Shown here piece after piece: positions 11,336 to 20,337 of a stretch of DNA of 64,000 bases; the stretch's first letter is position 1; every line of letters begins with the position of its first letter. The notes beneath the pieces are model-generated. The model was not told the DNA's origin. It searched no databases and worked only from the letters and a program-made list of their open reading frames with translations. The translations under genes were made by a program, and so were the position numbers. The stretch is from the NCBI RefSeq assembly GCF_000150955.2, contig NC_011677.1, forward strand, positions 783,555 through 847,554, read 5' to 3'. The DNA comes from Phaeodactylum tricornutum CCAP 1055/1 (lineage: Eukaryota > Bacillariophyta > Bacillariophyceae > Surirellales > Neidiaceae).

Positions 11336-12728
11336 ATGCCGACACGTCTGTTGACGACATGGACTCCGCGAAGGTTGTGGTGCTTTCTCATGCTGGTATC
11401 TACTTTCTTCGGCTTCGACGTTCCCGAAGTGTCGGCCTTTTCGGTGGACAAATCAATCCATCGGCCACTTTTACGGACGCAACTCGGGTTGCAACGATCG
11501 AAAACAGCTGCTAATTCACTACTGTCTGGTAGGACATCGTTCCACCGGTATGAAGCTACGCCCAAATCGCTATCCGCCTCCCTATCGAAGAGGTCGTTTC
11601 CGCGCACAACTTCCACCACGTGCCTGTTCTCGGTCAAGGACGAAAGTGCCGACACCAAGAGATCGACTACGGATAGCACAACACCATCTCCGCTTCGTCT
11701 AGATCCAGCCGACGCACCGCCTTTTACCGTCACTTTGGAATCGCCGGATGGGAATTACAGTTACCGGGATGCGATTGTCCGAACGCTGGGTTGGGTCGGT
11801 GCCGCCTGTACCTTTGGTGGAGTCGTGTGGGCCACGATGGGGTCCGAAAGTGGCGCCGAATTCTTCGCGGGCTATTTGATCGAACAATCCCTTTCGGTGG
11901 ACAATCTCTTTGTATTCTTGCTTCTGTTTGAATACTTTAAAGTGCCCTTGGCCTTTCAAGATCGTGTTTTAAACTGGGGTATTTACGGTGCCATTGTCAT
12001 GCGTGGCATCATGATTGGTTTGGGGGCGGCTGCGCTGGAACAGTACCACGGGATATTACTCGTATTTGCCGCTATTCTCGTGTACGGATCCGGCAAGTTC
12101 TTTTGGGGCCTCGTTACAAACGACGAGGACGACGAAGTCGAGGAAGATCCCGGTGAAAATACCATTGTCCGCTTCGCCCGCTCTGTGTTTCCGTCCACGG
12201 AGGAGTACGACGGCGATCGCTTCTTCACCCAGGTGGATGGCATACGGAAAGCCACGCCCTTGTTTGTTTGCATGGTGGCGGTGGAAATCAGTGATGTCGT
12301 GTTTGCCGTGGATAGTATCCCGGCCGTCTTTGGGGTCACGGAAGTACGTCAAACGTGTGCGGCGAGGGAATATATTAGACCAGCTTTGTTCATCTCGAGA
12401 TGGAAATACTAACTCGTATCGAATCTCTTTTTCTTGTCTTCCCACCCAGGATCCTATTATTGTGTTTACTTCCAACCTTTTTGCCATTATGGGATTGCGT
12501 TCGCTGTACACGATTCTTTCGAAAGCGGCAACGGACCTCAAGTACCTGGAACCAGCGGTGGCCCTCGTTCTGGGTTTCATCGGCTGCAAAATGATTGCCG
12601 AATACTTTGGCTATGTCATTCCCACCAACGTGGCGCTTTTGGTAGTGGGTTCTCTGCTCGGCACGGGCGTTGGCGCGTCCGTCTACGATAAGCAACAAAG
12701 ATTGAACACCAACGAGGAAAAAACATAA
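11336..12728 (+). CDS. Plastid TerC-family integral membrane protein
   Basis: Exons 11336-12343 and 12450-12728 encode 428 residues. The intron has a GTACGTC donor, a TACTAAC branch site at 12407-12413 and a pyrimidine-rich acceptor; splicing restores the family signature VTEDPIIVFTSNLFAIMGLR. The N-terminus is a signal peptide ending in VSAFSV, the diatom plastid bipartite pattern. The TerC domain covers about residues 140-410 with seven or so membrane spans, including the conserved SVDNLFVFLLLFEYF and ISDVVFAVDSIPAVFGVT blocks. Plant plastid TerC (PDE149) is needed for thylakoid membrane biogenesis and insertion of thylakoid proteins, and bacterial members handle metal ions. A thylakoid role is inferred from family and targeting. 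Confidence 0.92.
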
Positions 12729-13324
12729 GGTTGCAAATCTTACCGCCAACCACATTCAACCCATTGTCATTGTCGTCGTTCAAGTCGAGACGAAGGTTGG
12801 GTCACTGTTTGCGGACATCCTCGGAGGAACGGATACGTGGTCTCCTCGCAAGTACTCGTGATCTCGACCGCAAAGTTTCGGTCCCACCATAGACTATTGC
12901 CGTACGCGCAGTTGCTTATCTAGCACGATCTATTGCTTTTGTCAAATACTCTACGGGCTTGTTCCAATCCAAATATTTACGTGCGGGAGGCCAGTACACT
13001 ATTCATTTCCCGCGCGTCCCGCACGCCACGTCCTAGAGTAGGTCCCAGTACAGGTAGGGCATTGGTGTGTGTGCTGGCAATCCGCAGGTTTTTACAGTTA
13101 GTTAGCGTCATTCTGGTACACAAGGTAGAACCCGCAACTGTTCGTAGAAGTGTACTGTCGGTGGGTGCCGATAGAAAACCGGGACTCCACCCCAAAACGA
13201 CCAGCCCGTGCTTTTCCAGGAGGGGGCCAATGGCGTAACGAGCAAGACATTCGCAAGGTGTCGGTAGAGTTTCATGATCGCTGTCGTAGTACCAAGATCC
13301 CTCCCCCGGCCATTGCATTGCGTC
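12729..13324. other. Intergenic stretch between convergent genes
   Basis: It lies between the 3' ends of TerC (+) and the UBL3-like gene (-). No convincing open frame or structured RNA was seen; it should hold both 3' UTRs. Confidence 0.4.
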
Positions 13325-14188
13325 TTACAGTAAGATACAGGCACATCCTTGGTTGACGGCGGCGGTGGCGGCTCCGTCGTTGGTGGGTGACCGTGCCGCA
13401 TTGGTACGGGCGTGACCGCCCGTGTGTGTGCTTTCCTTTTTCTTCCTGGTATCCTTCTTGCCGTGGGCTTCTTCCACGGCGTTGTCCACGGGTAGTACGG
13501 AAACGTTGACGGGTGTGGGGTGAGTTTTAAAGACGGGTATTTGACAATCTTCCAAAGTCCGCGTGTCCGGCATCAGGTAGCCCTTGCCCATACAAATTAA
13601 GCGGACGCGGTCACTGCCGTCGCACGTTGGTAAATCTGTACACACCGTGATGTTACCAACAAAGGGAGAATAATGAATACGACCCAAAAAAAAAACCAAA
13701 ACAAAATCCGCAACGTGAGGATACACTGGTTTGATTCTACATCCAGTCCACGACTGCCGCCGTGCAGGGATTGGCGGTGATGTGGTTGGTGATCACGAAC
13801 GTGTGTGTGTGTGTGTGTGTGCGATAGACCACGAGACGTACGTACCGGTGGGCCATACGGAAAGCAGAGCACCTTTGACTTGTCCTACGGTATCGTTAGG
13901 TTCACATTCTACCGTAACGGTGAGTCCATCCCGGTTGGCGAACAAAAAGCGGAGCGTAATTTTGTGCGGGTCGTATTGGTAGGGCGGTCTCGATTTTTTG
14001 GTACTCGAGACAATGGGATTGGGCGTCGTGTTGGCGTCCGGGACAGAATCGGCGGTTGGTGCCGTCGCAGTGGGCTCTGCGACGGACTCTGGCGAGTCCG
14101 ACACCGAGGAGACTACGTCGTTGTCTTTTGTACAAGTCTGTATACCGGCAGCGGCACCGTTGCGTTCCGCAGTCGTGCCATTCATCAT
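13325..14188 (-). CDS. UBL3/MUB-type membrane-anchored ubiquitin-fold protein
   Basis: Exons 14188-13846 and 13635-13325 encode 217 residues; the 210-nt intron (GTACGT to GTACAG) joins the frames exactly. After a Ser/Thr/Pro-rich N-terminus of about 70 residues comes a ubiquitin fold starting ITLRFLFANRDG, with VGQVKGALLSVWP as the helix and DRVRLICMGKGYLMPD as the later strands, the layout of animal UBL3 and plant MUBs. The C-terminus ends CACILL: a CaaX box C-I-L-L with a second Cys two residues before it, predicting geranylgeranylation and possibly palmitoylation. UBL3/MUB proteins are not conjugated but sit at the plasma membrane and recruit E2 enzymes or sort cargo. The long N-terminal extension is unlike the short animal and plant forms. 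Confidence 0.8.
13801..13820 (+). repeat. (GT)10 microsatellite in UBL3-like intron
   Basis: Ten perfect GT units lie inside the intron of the minus-strand UBL3-like gene, so the transcript carries a CA repeat. Confidence 0.95.
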
Positions 14189-15020
14189 GGTGAAAACGAG
14201 TACGATTATCAATCACAATAGTACGAATACTATCAACCAAGTCCGAAGTCGGATCGAGCCTTGGTCAAACGCAAGTGTGGGTGCAGCAAAATTCGGTGCG
14301 TGTGTAAAAAATGTCCCGCAGCGACGAACGTCTCTGTGTGTGTGCTTGCTTTGGTGTATATATATAAATACACGAGAGTGTCTGTTGTATGGAGTAAACG
14401 TCGGAAACAAAAAGACAGCAGTACCACAACCAATGGAGGTTTCTCTTCTCCGCCACTGTGCAATCGGGCGTTGGAATATCGGGTTTTCACACGACACACT
14501 CGAAATCTCTTTCCGTGAATTCGGAAGTTCCGCTGGGATCCCCCTCACAACCCCATGGTCGTGTGGGTTTGCCACGCCACGACGACGGCTGTGACTCTCG
14601 CGCTGTCGTCGTCACCGCGCGGTGGGGGCACGCTTCGGAACGACCGGTATCGTGCTAAATCTATCTATCAACTACAGCTTTGTGTACTTCCTTCCGCGAG
14701 GGTTCCGTCCCGTGAATTCGTCGACTGCCAGCGAGACAGAACGACGGACACCTTTCACACTCACACTCCGTAGAGAGCAAACGTGCCAAGGGGATCGAGT
14801 AGAGTTTCGCGACGAACACACACACATTCCGTGACGACCGTGTGTCGCGTGGGGGAGACAAGAGGGAAGACTCGGTTCGGTACGACGATTGACATTACTT
14901 CATCCCATTCAACGGTGATACCCGTACGTACGCTCTAGTATCACGTTCGTGTTCTAGCTACGACAACCCCCACCGTTGGTTCCCACTACCATTTGCTCCT
15001 GTTTGGGTCGTCCCCCTTCC
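14189..15020. other. Divergent intergenic region
   Basis: It separates the starts of the UBL3-like gene (-) and the coiled-coil gene (+). A TATA-like run (tatatatataaata) lies near 14357-14370, and a short GT tract near 14335. No gene was seen. Confidence 0.4.
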
Positions 15021-16043
15021 ATGTTGCATCGTGACTCTACCGAACCAACTCCCACGACGGCATCCACGCCTCGTCCCGTGGTACCCAATTCCGACGCCAC
15101 GGATGGACGCTGGATGACGCAAGGTCGGTCTCCCCCGACACTCACCGGCAACGGCGGGGCTCCCACCACCACTACCACCATGCACGCGACCAACACCACC
15201 ACTCGGTCCCACTACGGCTCCCGTCCCAACACTACCACACCCGTACCGCGTCAATTCCTTCTTCCCGTCGTCTCCGGACACGTCGATACGGCCACGTGGA
15301 ATGCCGTCACGGCGTGTATCCGGGAGACCTTGCCGCCCTCGCTGCGTGGAGGAAACGTCGGTCCGCACGGACCTTCCACCGTCCATGGACACGTGGACGA
15401 CGCGACGGTGGAGACGGATCATCCTCCGTCGTCCACGCACGTCACTCCGGAACAAACGCAGTGGCTAACGTTACAATACACGTTGGAGGAACAAATGTTG
15501 CAACGGAATGCCTTGCGGGAGAAACTGACTCGTTGGCAAGACGCACGAATCCAAGCGGTGGATGATATACGGACCGAGCGGAAACAAGAACACGAACGTC
15601 GACTAAGGGTCTTGGAAGACACGCACCGAACGCGGTACGAGACTGCCGTAGAGACCCGCAAACGTCAGTGGCGGGAAAGTATCGAAACAACCTGTCGAGA
15701 ACAAAGAAGAAAAGAACGGGAACGCACGGCACGACTAGCGCAGGAGAACGTTGATACTGATACGAACGAAACGCCCGTATCGGCCGACACGACTGGACAC
15801 GAAACCAAGGATTCCGAGCCCGGCCCTGAAGAACCCAAAAACGAGGACCCCGTACAGCTCCCTAGCCAAATTGCTCGTGAAAAAGTACAGACTTATCAAA
15901 CAGAACTGGAAGCACTGCAGGAACAACGCACAGAAATGATCTGGTTGCTCAAAAAGGTCATCAAAGCGGAAGAGAAGCAACGAAAAACCAATGAGGAAGG
16001 CAAAAAAGTGTTAACGAACATGACCATCACGAAACCAGCCTAA
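15021..16043 (+). CDS. Coiled-coil protein of unknown function
   Basis: A single exon encodes 340 residues from the first in-frame ATG at 15021. The first 140 residues are Thr/Pro/His-rich and probably disordered. Residues 150-245 form a long charged helix (for example EERKQEHERRL-like heptads with abundant Arg and Glu), then an acidic linker rich in Thr/Glu/Pro, then a second helix (REKVQTYQTELEALQEQR) ending in a Lys-rich tail. No catalytic or binding motif was recognised. The frame could extend upstream by 15 codons without an ATG. A structural or scaffolding role is a guess. Confidence 0.7.
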   Translation: MLHRDSTEPTPTTASTPRPVVPNSDATDGRWMTQGRSPPTLTGNGGAPTTTTTMHATNTTTRSHYGSRPNTTTPVPRQFLLPVVSGHVDTATWNAVTACIRETLPPSLRGGNVGPHGPSTVHGHVDDATVETDHPPSSTHVTPEQTQWLTLQYTLEEQMLQRNALREKLTRWQDARIQAVDDIRTERKQEHERRLRVLEDTHRTRYETAVETRKRQWRESIETTCREQRRKERERTARLAQENVDTDTNETPVSADTTGHETKDSEPGPEEPKNEDPVQLPSQIAREKVQTYQTELEALQEQRTEMIWLLKKVIKAEEKQRKTNEEGKKVLTNMTITKPA

Positions 16044-16115
16044 TTGCAACGTCAAGCAATGAGTCTAGTATGGGGATCGGGAACTGGGGAAAGAGTGCTG
16101 GAAATGATATGTACA

Positions 16116-16122
<7 letters not shown>

Positions 16123-16146
<24 letters not shown>
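16123..16146 (+). repeat. (GT)12 microsatellite
   Basis: Twelve perfect GT units lie between the convergent 3' ends of the coiled-coil gene and ArgJ. Confidence 0.95.
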
Positions 16147-16288
16147 TTTCGTCCGCTGCGTTCGTCTAGAGGGGATAGCACATTGTTTCACAAAAATAAA
16201 AGCTCATCTTTAATCACAACAACATATCCAGATGATGTCGTCGTTGGTTGGCAAGCCTTTGCTTGTCTTCCATCTACTGTGGTACCAT

Positions 16289-17925
16289 TCAACTTCGGTA
16301 GTCGGCGTTGACGACCACGTACTCGCCGGTCAAGTCGCTGCCGAGAACTATGGCTTCGCCGTCCCCACCGCTGCTCTGGCCAAAGTTGATACCGATTTCG
16401 ACACACTTTTGGTGCGGCGGGTAATCGGAATGTTCGTCGTACTGCGCCTTTTTCATGTGCGTCGACAATTCTTGCTCCACTTCGTCGCCTTCCAAAACAA
16501 ATTTGCCGTCGGCAAAGATGACCCGTCCACCCAGCGTGATCATGGTCGTGTCGATGTTTTCGTCATTTTTAAATTTTCCCATGAACGAGCCAATGGCGGC
16601 CGCGAGTCGTCCCGTATTGGGGTCGTTCCCGGACACGGCGCATTTGAAAAGCGGCGAATTGACCACGTGCCGTCCCAGTCGCCGGGCTTCGGCGTCCGTG
16701 CCGGGAAACTTGAGCACGTGCACCCGCAACACGTGTCCCGTGCCTTCGCCGTTGCGAACAATGTCCTGTGCCAGTCCCTGACAGACCACCCGGAGGGAGT
16801 CGCGGAATTCGGCTTCGTCCGTGTTGGAAACGACGTTGGACGCCACCAAGGCGACCGTGTCGCTCGTGGATTCGTCCCCATCGACGGAAATGGAATTGTA
16901 GGAACCGTTGACGGCTTCCGTTAACATGGTCTGTAGTGTGGCTTTGGGAATAATCGCATCCGTCATAATGTAGGACAGCATGGTGGCCATGTTGGGTTCA
17001 ATCATTCCCGCACCTTTAGCGATGCCGACCACCCGAGCCCCGTTGCTCAAGGTTTGGGAGCGCACTTTGGGCCACCGATCGGTGGTACAAATGGCCTTGG
17101 CTGCCGCCAGGGCCGACTCCATCTGTAAGGCTTTCGCCGCCTTGGGAACCACGTCGGTTGCCAATTCCTGAGCCGGGAGTCGCCACCCAATCACCCCGGT
17201 ACTGCTGGGCAATACGGACGACGCACCGTTGGGCAGATCGAGTTCCTGGGCGACCGCGTTACAGACGAGTTCGGCGTTACCGACGCCGTCCCCACCGGCA
17301 CAGACGTTGGAGACCTTGTTGTTGATGACGAGGGCGTGTAGGGGACCGCCGTCGGCCAAACGCTGGCGACCAACCTGGATGGGGGCGCCGGGGAACTGTC
17401 GACACCCAAGTTGTGTGAGACAAAATACGAAACAGCGGGGATGACCGACCGAAAGGCACCGACTGTGGAGTATGGTTCCGGTGTGCCCTCGTCAGGGTGG
17501 TGTGTGTTTTGAAAACTTACCTTATTTTTGGTAAAGACAGCGGCCCAATTTTCGGTGGATCCTTCGGTCAGGTAAATGATAGTCGCCCGAATGGGCAATT
17601 TCCCCATGGACGGGGCTTCGGCGGACACGAAGGTTCCGTCGGCGGTACCAATAGCGAATCCTTTGGGCAAGGCACTAACTCGTTCCATATACGCCAGGTA
17701 ATCTTCCAGACTATCAAAGTCGGGTAGAATGACGGGTGTATCCGTCTGGTCCGAAAGAGTGCTGGGGTCGGTCGTGCCGGGTTCGGACGCCCAAAGGCGG
17801 GGAGAAGGCCGGTTTGAGGCCGCGATCATGGACGTGGTGGTGCGCAGCAACGGCGCCGAATGGACCCAGGCAGAAGCCACTGTCGTCGAGACGAGACACA
17901 ACAAGGCCTTCTTGGTAGACAGCAT
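16289..17925 (-). CDS. argJ: Glutamate N-acetyltransferase / amino-acid acetyltransferase (ArgJ)
   Basis: Exons 17925-17521 and 17395-16289 encode 503 residues. The 125-nt intron (GTAAGT to GACAG) joins AVFTKNK to FPGAPIQVGRQRL. ArgJ moves the acetyl group from N-acetylornithine to glutamate, closing the cyclic ornithine/arginine pathway. The precursor cleaves itself at a Thr that becomes the N-terminal nucleophile of the beta chain; here it is Thr201 in PSSTGVIGWRLP. Further family blocks are GAGMIEPNMATMLSYIMTDA and VDGDESTSDTVAL. In place of the usual VNSGNANA the protein has VINNKVSNVCAGG, a divergent oxyanion-region sequence. The N-terminus (MLSTKKALLCLVSTTVASAW) looks like a plastid-type presequence. 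The ATG at 17925 is the first in frame. Confidence 0.9.
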
Positions 17926-18759
17926 CCTGGCGACGGGGGTACGTCTTATTGGTGTGTATAGATGGATACGTCGAGGCAGTAGTGGCAATGGAACACCCCT
18001 CTGTTTGGGAATCAAGGTTCGGTGCCCGATGTAGTGGATGTTGAGTTACGAAAATTCCACGGATACGCTCACTTTTCTATGTGATTGTGTGCGAGTGTGA
18101 GTCTAGTAGCTAGGATCTGGTGACACCTTTCTCGTGTTTGGCGTCTTTCGGTTCTCTCGTTCGGACCTCTTCACGCTTCGGGAGAAACCAACGCGCAACA
18201 AGGCCAACTCGCTAGAGCTAGCTTGTACCGTTCCCGATCCGTTTTCCCGTGAGAAGTTCACGGTTCGATCGGATCCAAGATTGTTCGGACATGTGTGTGT
18301 GTGTGTGTGTATACACACACGGGACCCAAAGGATCTTCGGTGCCAAGATACCGTTCATTCCCCGGCAGAACGGCAAAAATGTGGCAAGATTCCGAATGCT
18401 CTTTCCTAATTTTTTTTCGTCTGTCCGTACAACGCTAGGTTGAACTTTTCCGTCCCAAACCTTGGTTTCGTTCCGGCGTTGGATGGGCAAACTCTCCTTC
18501 CCACGGTTCGACCCCGTGTGGATCGGCGGTTCACACGGCCCCGTATATATGATACGTGTCCGCAAATCAACACCGGTCGGGACAAACGCACCCACCCACC
18601 GTCACGCTCCCTCTCTCTCGTGTGCGTGTATGTGAGTATATTCATACGAAACCGCAACGGTATACATATCCATCCATACACAGTCACTGTCCATTTCCAT
18701 TCTCCATCTCCCTACCCATCCATCCTTCACTGTCGTAGTCCACTTACCTATTCGATACA
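17926..18759. other. Divergent promoter region, ArgJ and thioredoxin
   Basis: The 834 bp hold no gene. They contain a (TG)n tract running directly into its complement at 18292-18320 and a TATA-like tatatatga at about 18544-18552, some 210 bp upstream of the thioredoxin start. Confidence 0.45.
18292..18320. repeat. (TG)n/(CA)n perfect palindrome
   Basis: A TG run passes through ATAC into a CA run; 18303-18320 equals its own reverse complement and could form a hairpin or Z-DNA. It lies in the divergent promoter region of ArgJ and thioredoxin. Confidence 0.85.
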
Positions 18760-19284
18760 ATGATGCAACAACAACAACAACAACAACACGCAGCACAACG
18801 ACGAGCGGGGGTCGGAACTATCCTACTGTCGCTTTGGTTCGTCCCGGCGGCGACTGCCTTTGCACCCTCCACTCCTCTCGCGTTCCGAACGCAGACACCC
18901 GTCGTCACGACTATTGCCAAAGTAGCACGCACGCCTTTGACCTTGTCGGCGGTTGTGGACATTGGTTCGGAAAGTGCCTTTGACCAGACGATTGCCAGTG
19001 CGGGTGGGAGTCTCGTCGTGGTCGACTACAGCACCACCTGGTGCGGACCCTGCAAGGTCATTGCTCCCAAGTTTGAAGAACTTTCGGAAAAGTACGGCGA
19101 CGCCGTCTTTCTCAAGGTCATTGGAGACGCCTCCCCCGACGCGTCCAAACTGATGAAACGGGAAGGCGTCCGCTCCGTACCCAGTTTTCACTACTTCAAA
19201 AATGGTGAGAAAGTGGACGTCGTCAACGGTGCCAATGCGGAAGCCATCGAAGCGGCTATTGCCAAACACGGTGCGGAGCGTTAG
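18760..19284 (+). CDS. Plastid thioredoxin, probably f-type
   Basis: A single exon encodes 174 residues. A poly-Gln start is followed by a hydrophobic signal segment ending in ATAFAP, the diatom plastid motif, then a transit region to about residue 65. The thioredoxin fold follows with the redox centre WCGPC (Trp94, Cys95, Cys98), the KVIAPKFEELSEKYGD helix and the cis-proline at VPSF. Plastid thioredoxins pass electrons from ferredoxin-thioredoxin reductase to stromal enzymes. CKVIAPK and the downstream FLKV and NGEKV resemble plant thioredoxin f, but the third Cys of plant f-types is absent (the segment reads VIGDAS), so the subtype is tentative. An alternative start is the adjacent ATG at 18763. 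Confidence 0.93.
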   Translation: MMQQQQQQQHAAQRRAGVGTILLSLWFVPAATAFAPSTPLAFRTQTPVVTTIAKVARTPLTLSAVVDIGSESAFDQTIASAGGSLVVVDYSTTWCGPCKVIAPKFEELSEKYGDAVFLKVIGDASPDASKLMKREGVRSVPSFHYFKNGEKVDVVNGANAEAIEAAIAKHGAER

Positions 19285-20337
19285 GATCGGGTGCGACGAT
19301 GCATGCACGAAACCAATCTACCAAATCACGCACGCACACACACACAAAAAGTAGGAACGTTGCGTAGGATACGGATGCTACGCAATCCACGTAAAAACAG
19401 TTCTTAAAGACAATCACGTACACGTACACCACAGTCCCTGTGTTGTGCCGTCTAGCGTAGTGGAGGGATTGTATATGTATATATATATATAGTGGTGAGT
19501 TGCTCGAGTTTTTCAAGTCGATCCGTCCCCTCGAGAGTCTCGTCGTATGTGTTAGCAAGATAGTCTCAGAGGTAGGACGGAAAGAGAGGGTCTACCCATA
19601 GTCGACGTACGTAGTCTGAAGGAACGATGAATCAGTAGATAGCGACAAGCAGGAGGTCTAATGGCAGGCCCGCTGACGGAAGCTACCCAACAGTGAGCTA
19701 GGTAGCCTGGTAGGTAGCTACCACGTTCCTGGGAGGAACTACTTGCCCTTGCGAATGCACCACACCGCAGCAACGTAGGACAGGCACATGTGGAACGAAC
19801 ATCTCATTGAGAAACCCGGAAACTACTGAACGTCCTGGTTCGGTTCACTATGAGCACCCGGAAGAGCGTTCCCATTGACACGTGGGGTTGTCTCGGGTCG
19901 ATAGGTCCTGAGCTTCCCTCACGATGGGGAAGCAACCGAGTGCGCCGATCTCGCGAGAGATGCGAACGGAGGGAGAGGGAAAGATTGGCGGGTGCCATCC
20001 TCCGGTAAGGTCCAGTCCAGTCCAGTCCCTATCCCAACTCGAGTCGGTTCAGAAGTTGGAATGCGACCCTAGAGTCTTCTTGGTTGGAGCAAGAGTGTGC
20101 GGTCTCATCGATAGCAGCACCATTGGACGATTGTTGCGAAGTTGGAGTTGATTCGCCAGCCCCTCCCTTCCGTGCCATCGTTGGATCGGATTAGCTTCGG
20201 ACAGTCTTACAGTCGGACTACATTACACATCACTAAACTACACCATCCGTACCGCACGCCCGGTTGAGCTACCCGAGTCAGCAACTTTGTGAATTTGCGC
20301 GACGCATACCAAGAAAGACCGTCACTAGCTGCGTTTC
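19285..20337. other. Intergenic stretch
   Basis: One kilobase without a credible gene. A (TA)n run lies at about 19471-19492. Short frames on both strands have no coding character. Confidence 0.4.

Noticed and set aside
13793-13845. Continuation of UBL3-like exon 1 through the CA repeat (…SIAHTHTHT)
   Set aside because: This is read-through into the intron; the GTACGT donor at 13845 joins in frame to the conserved second half of the fold.
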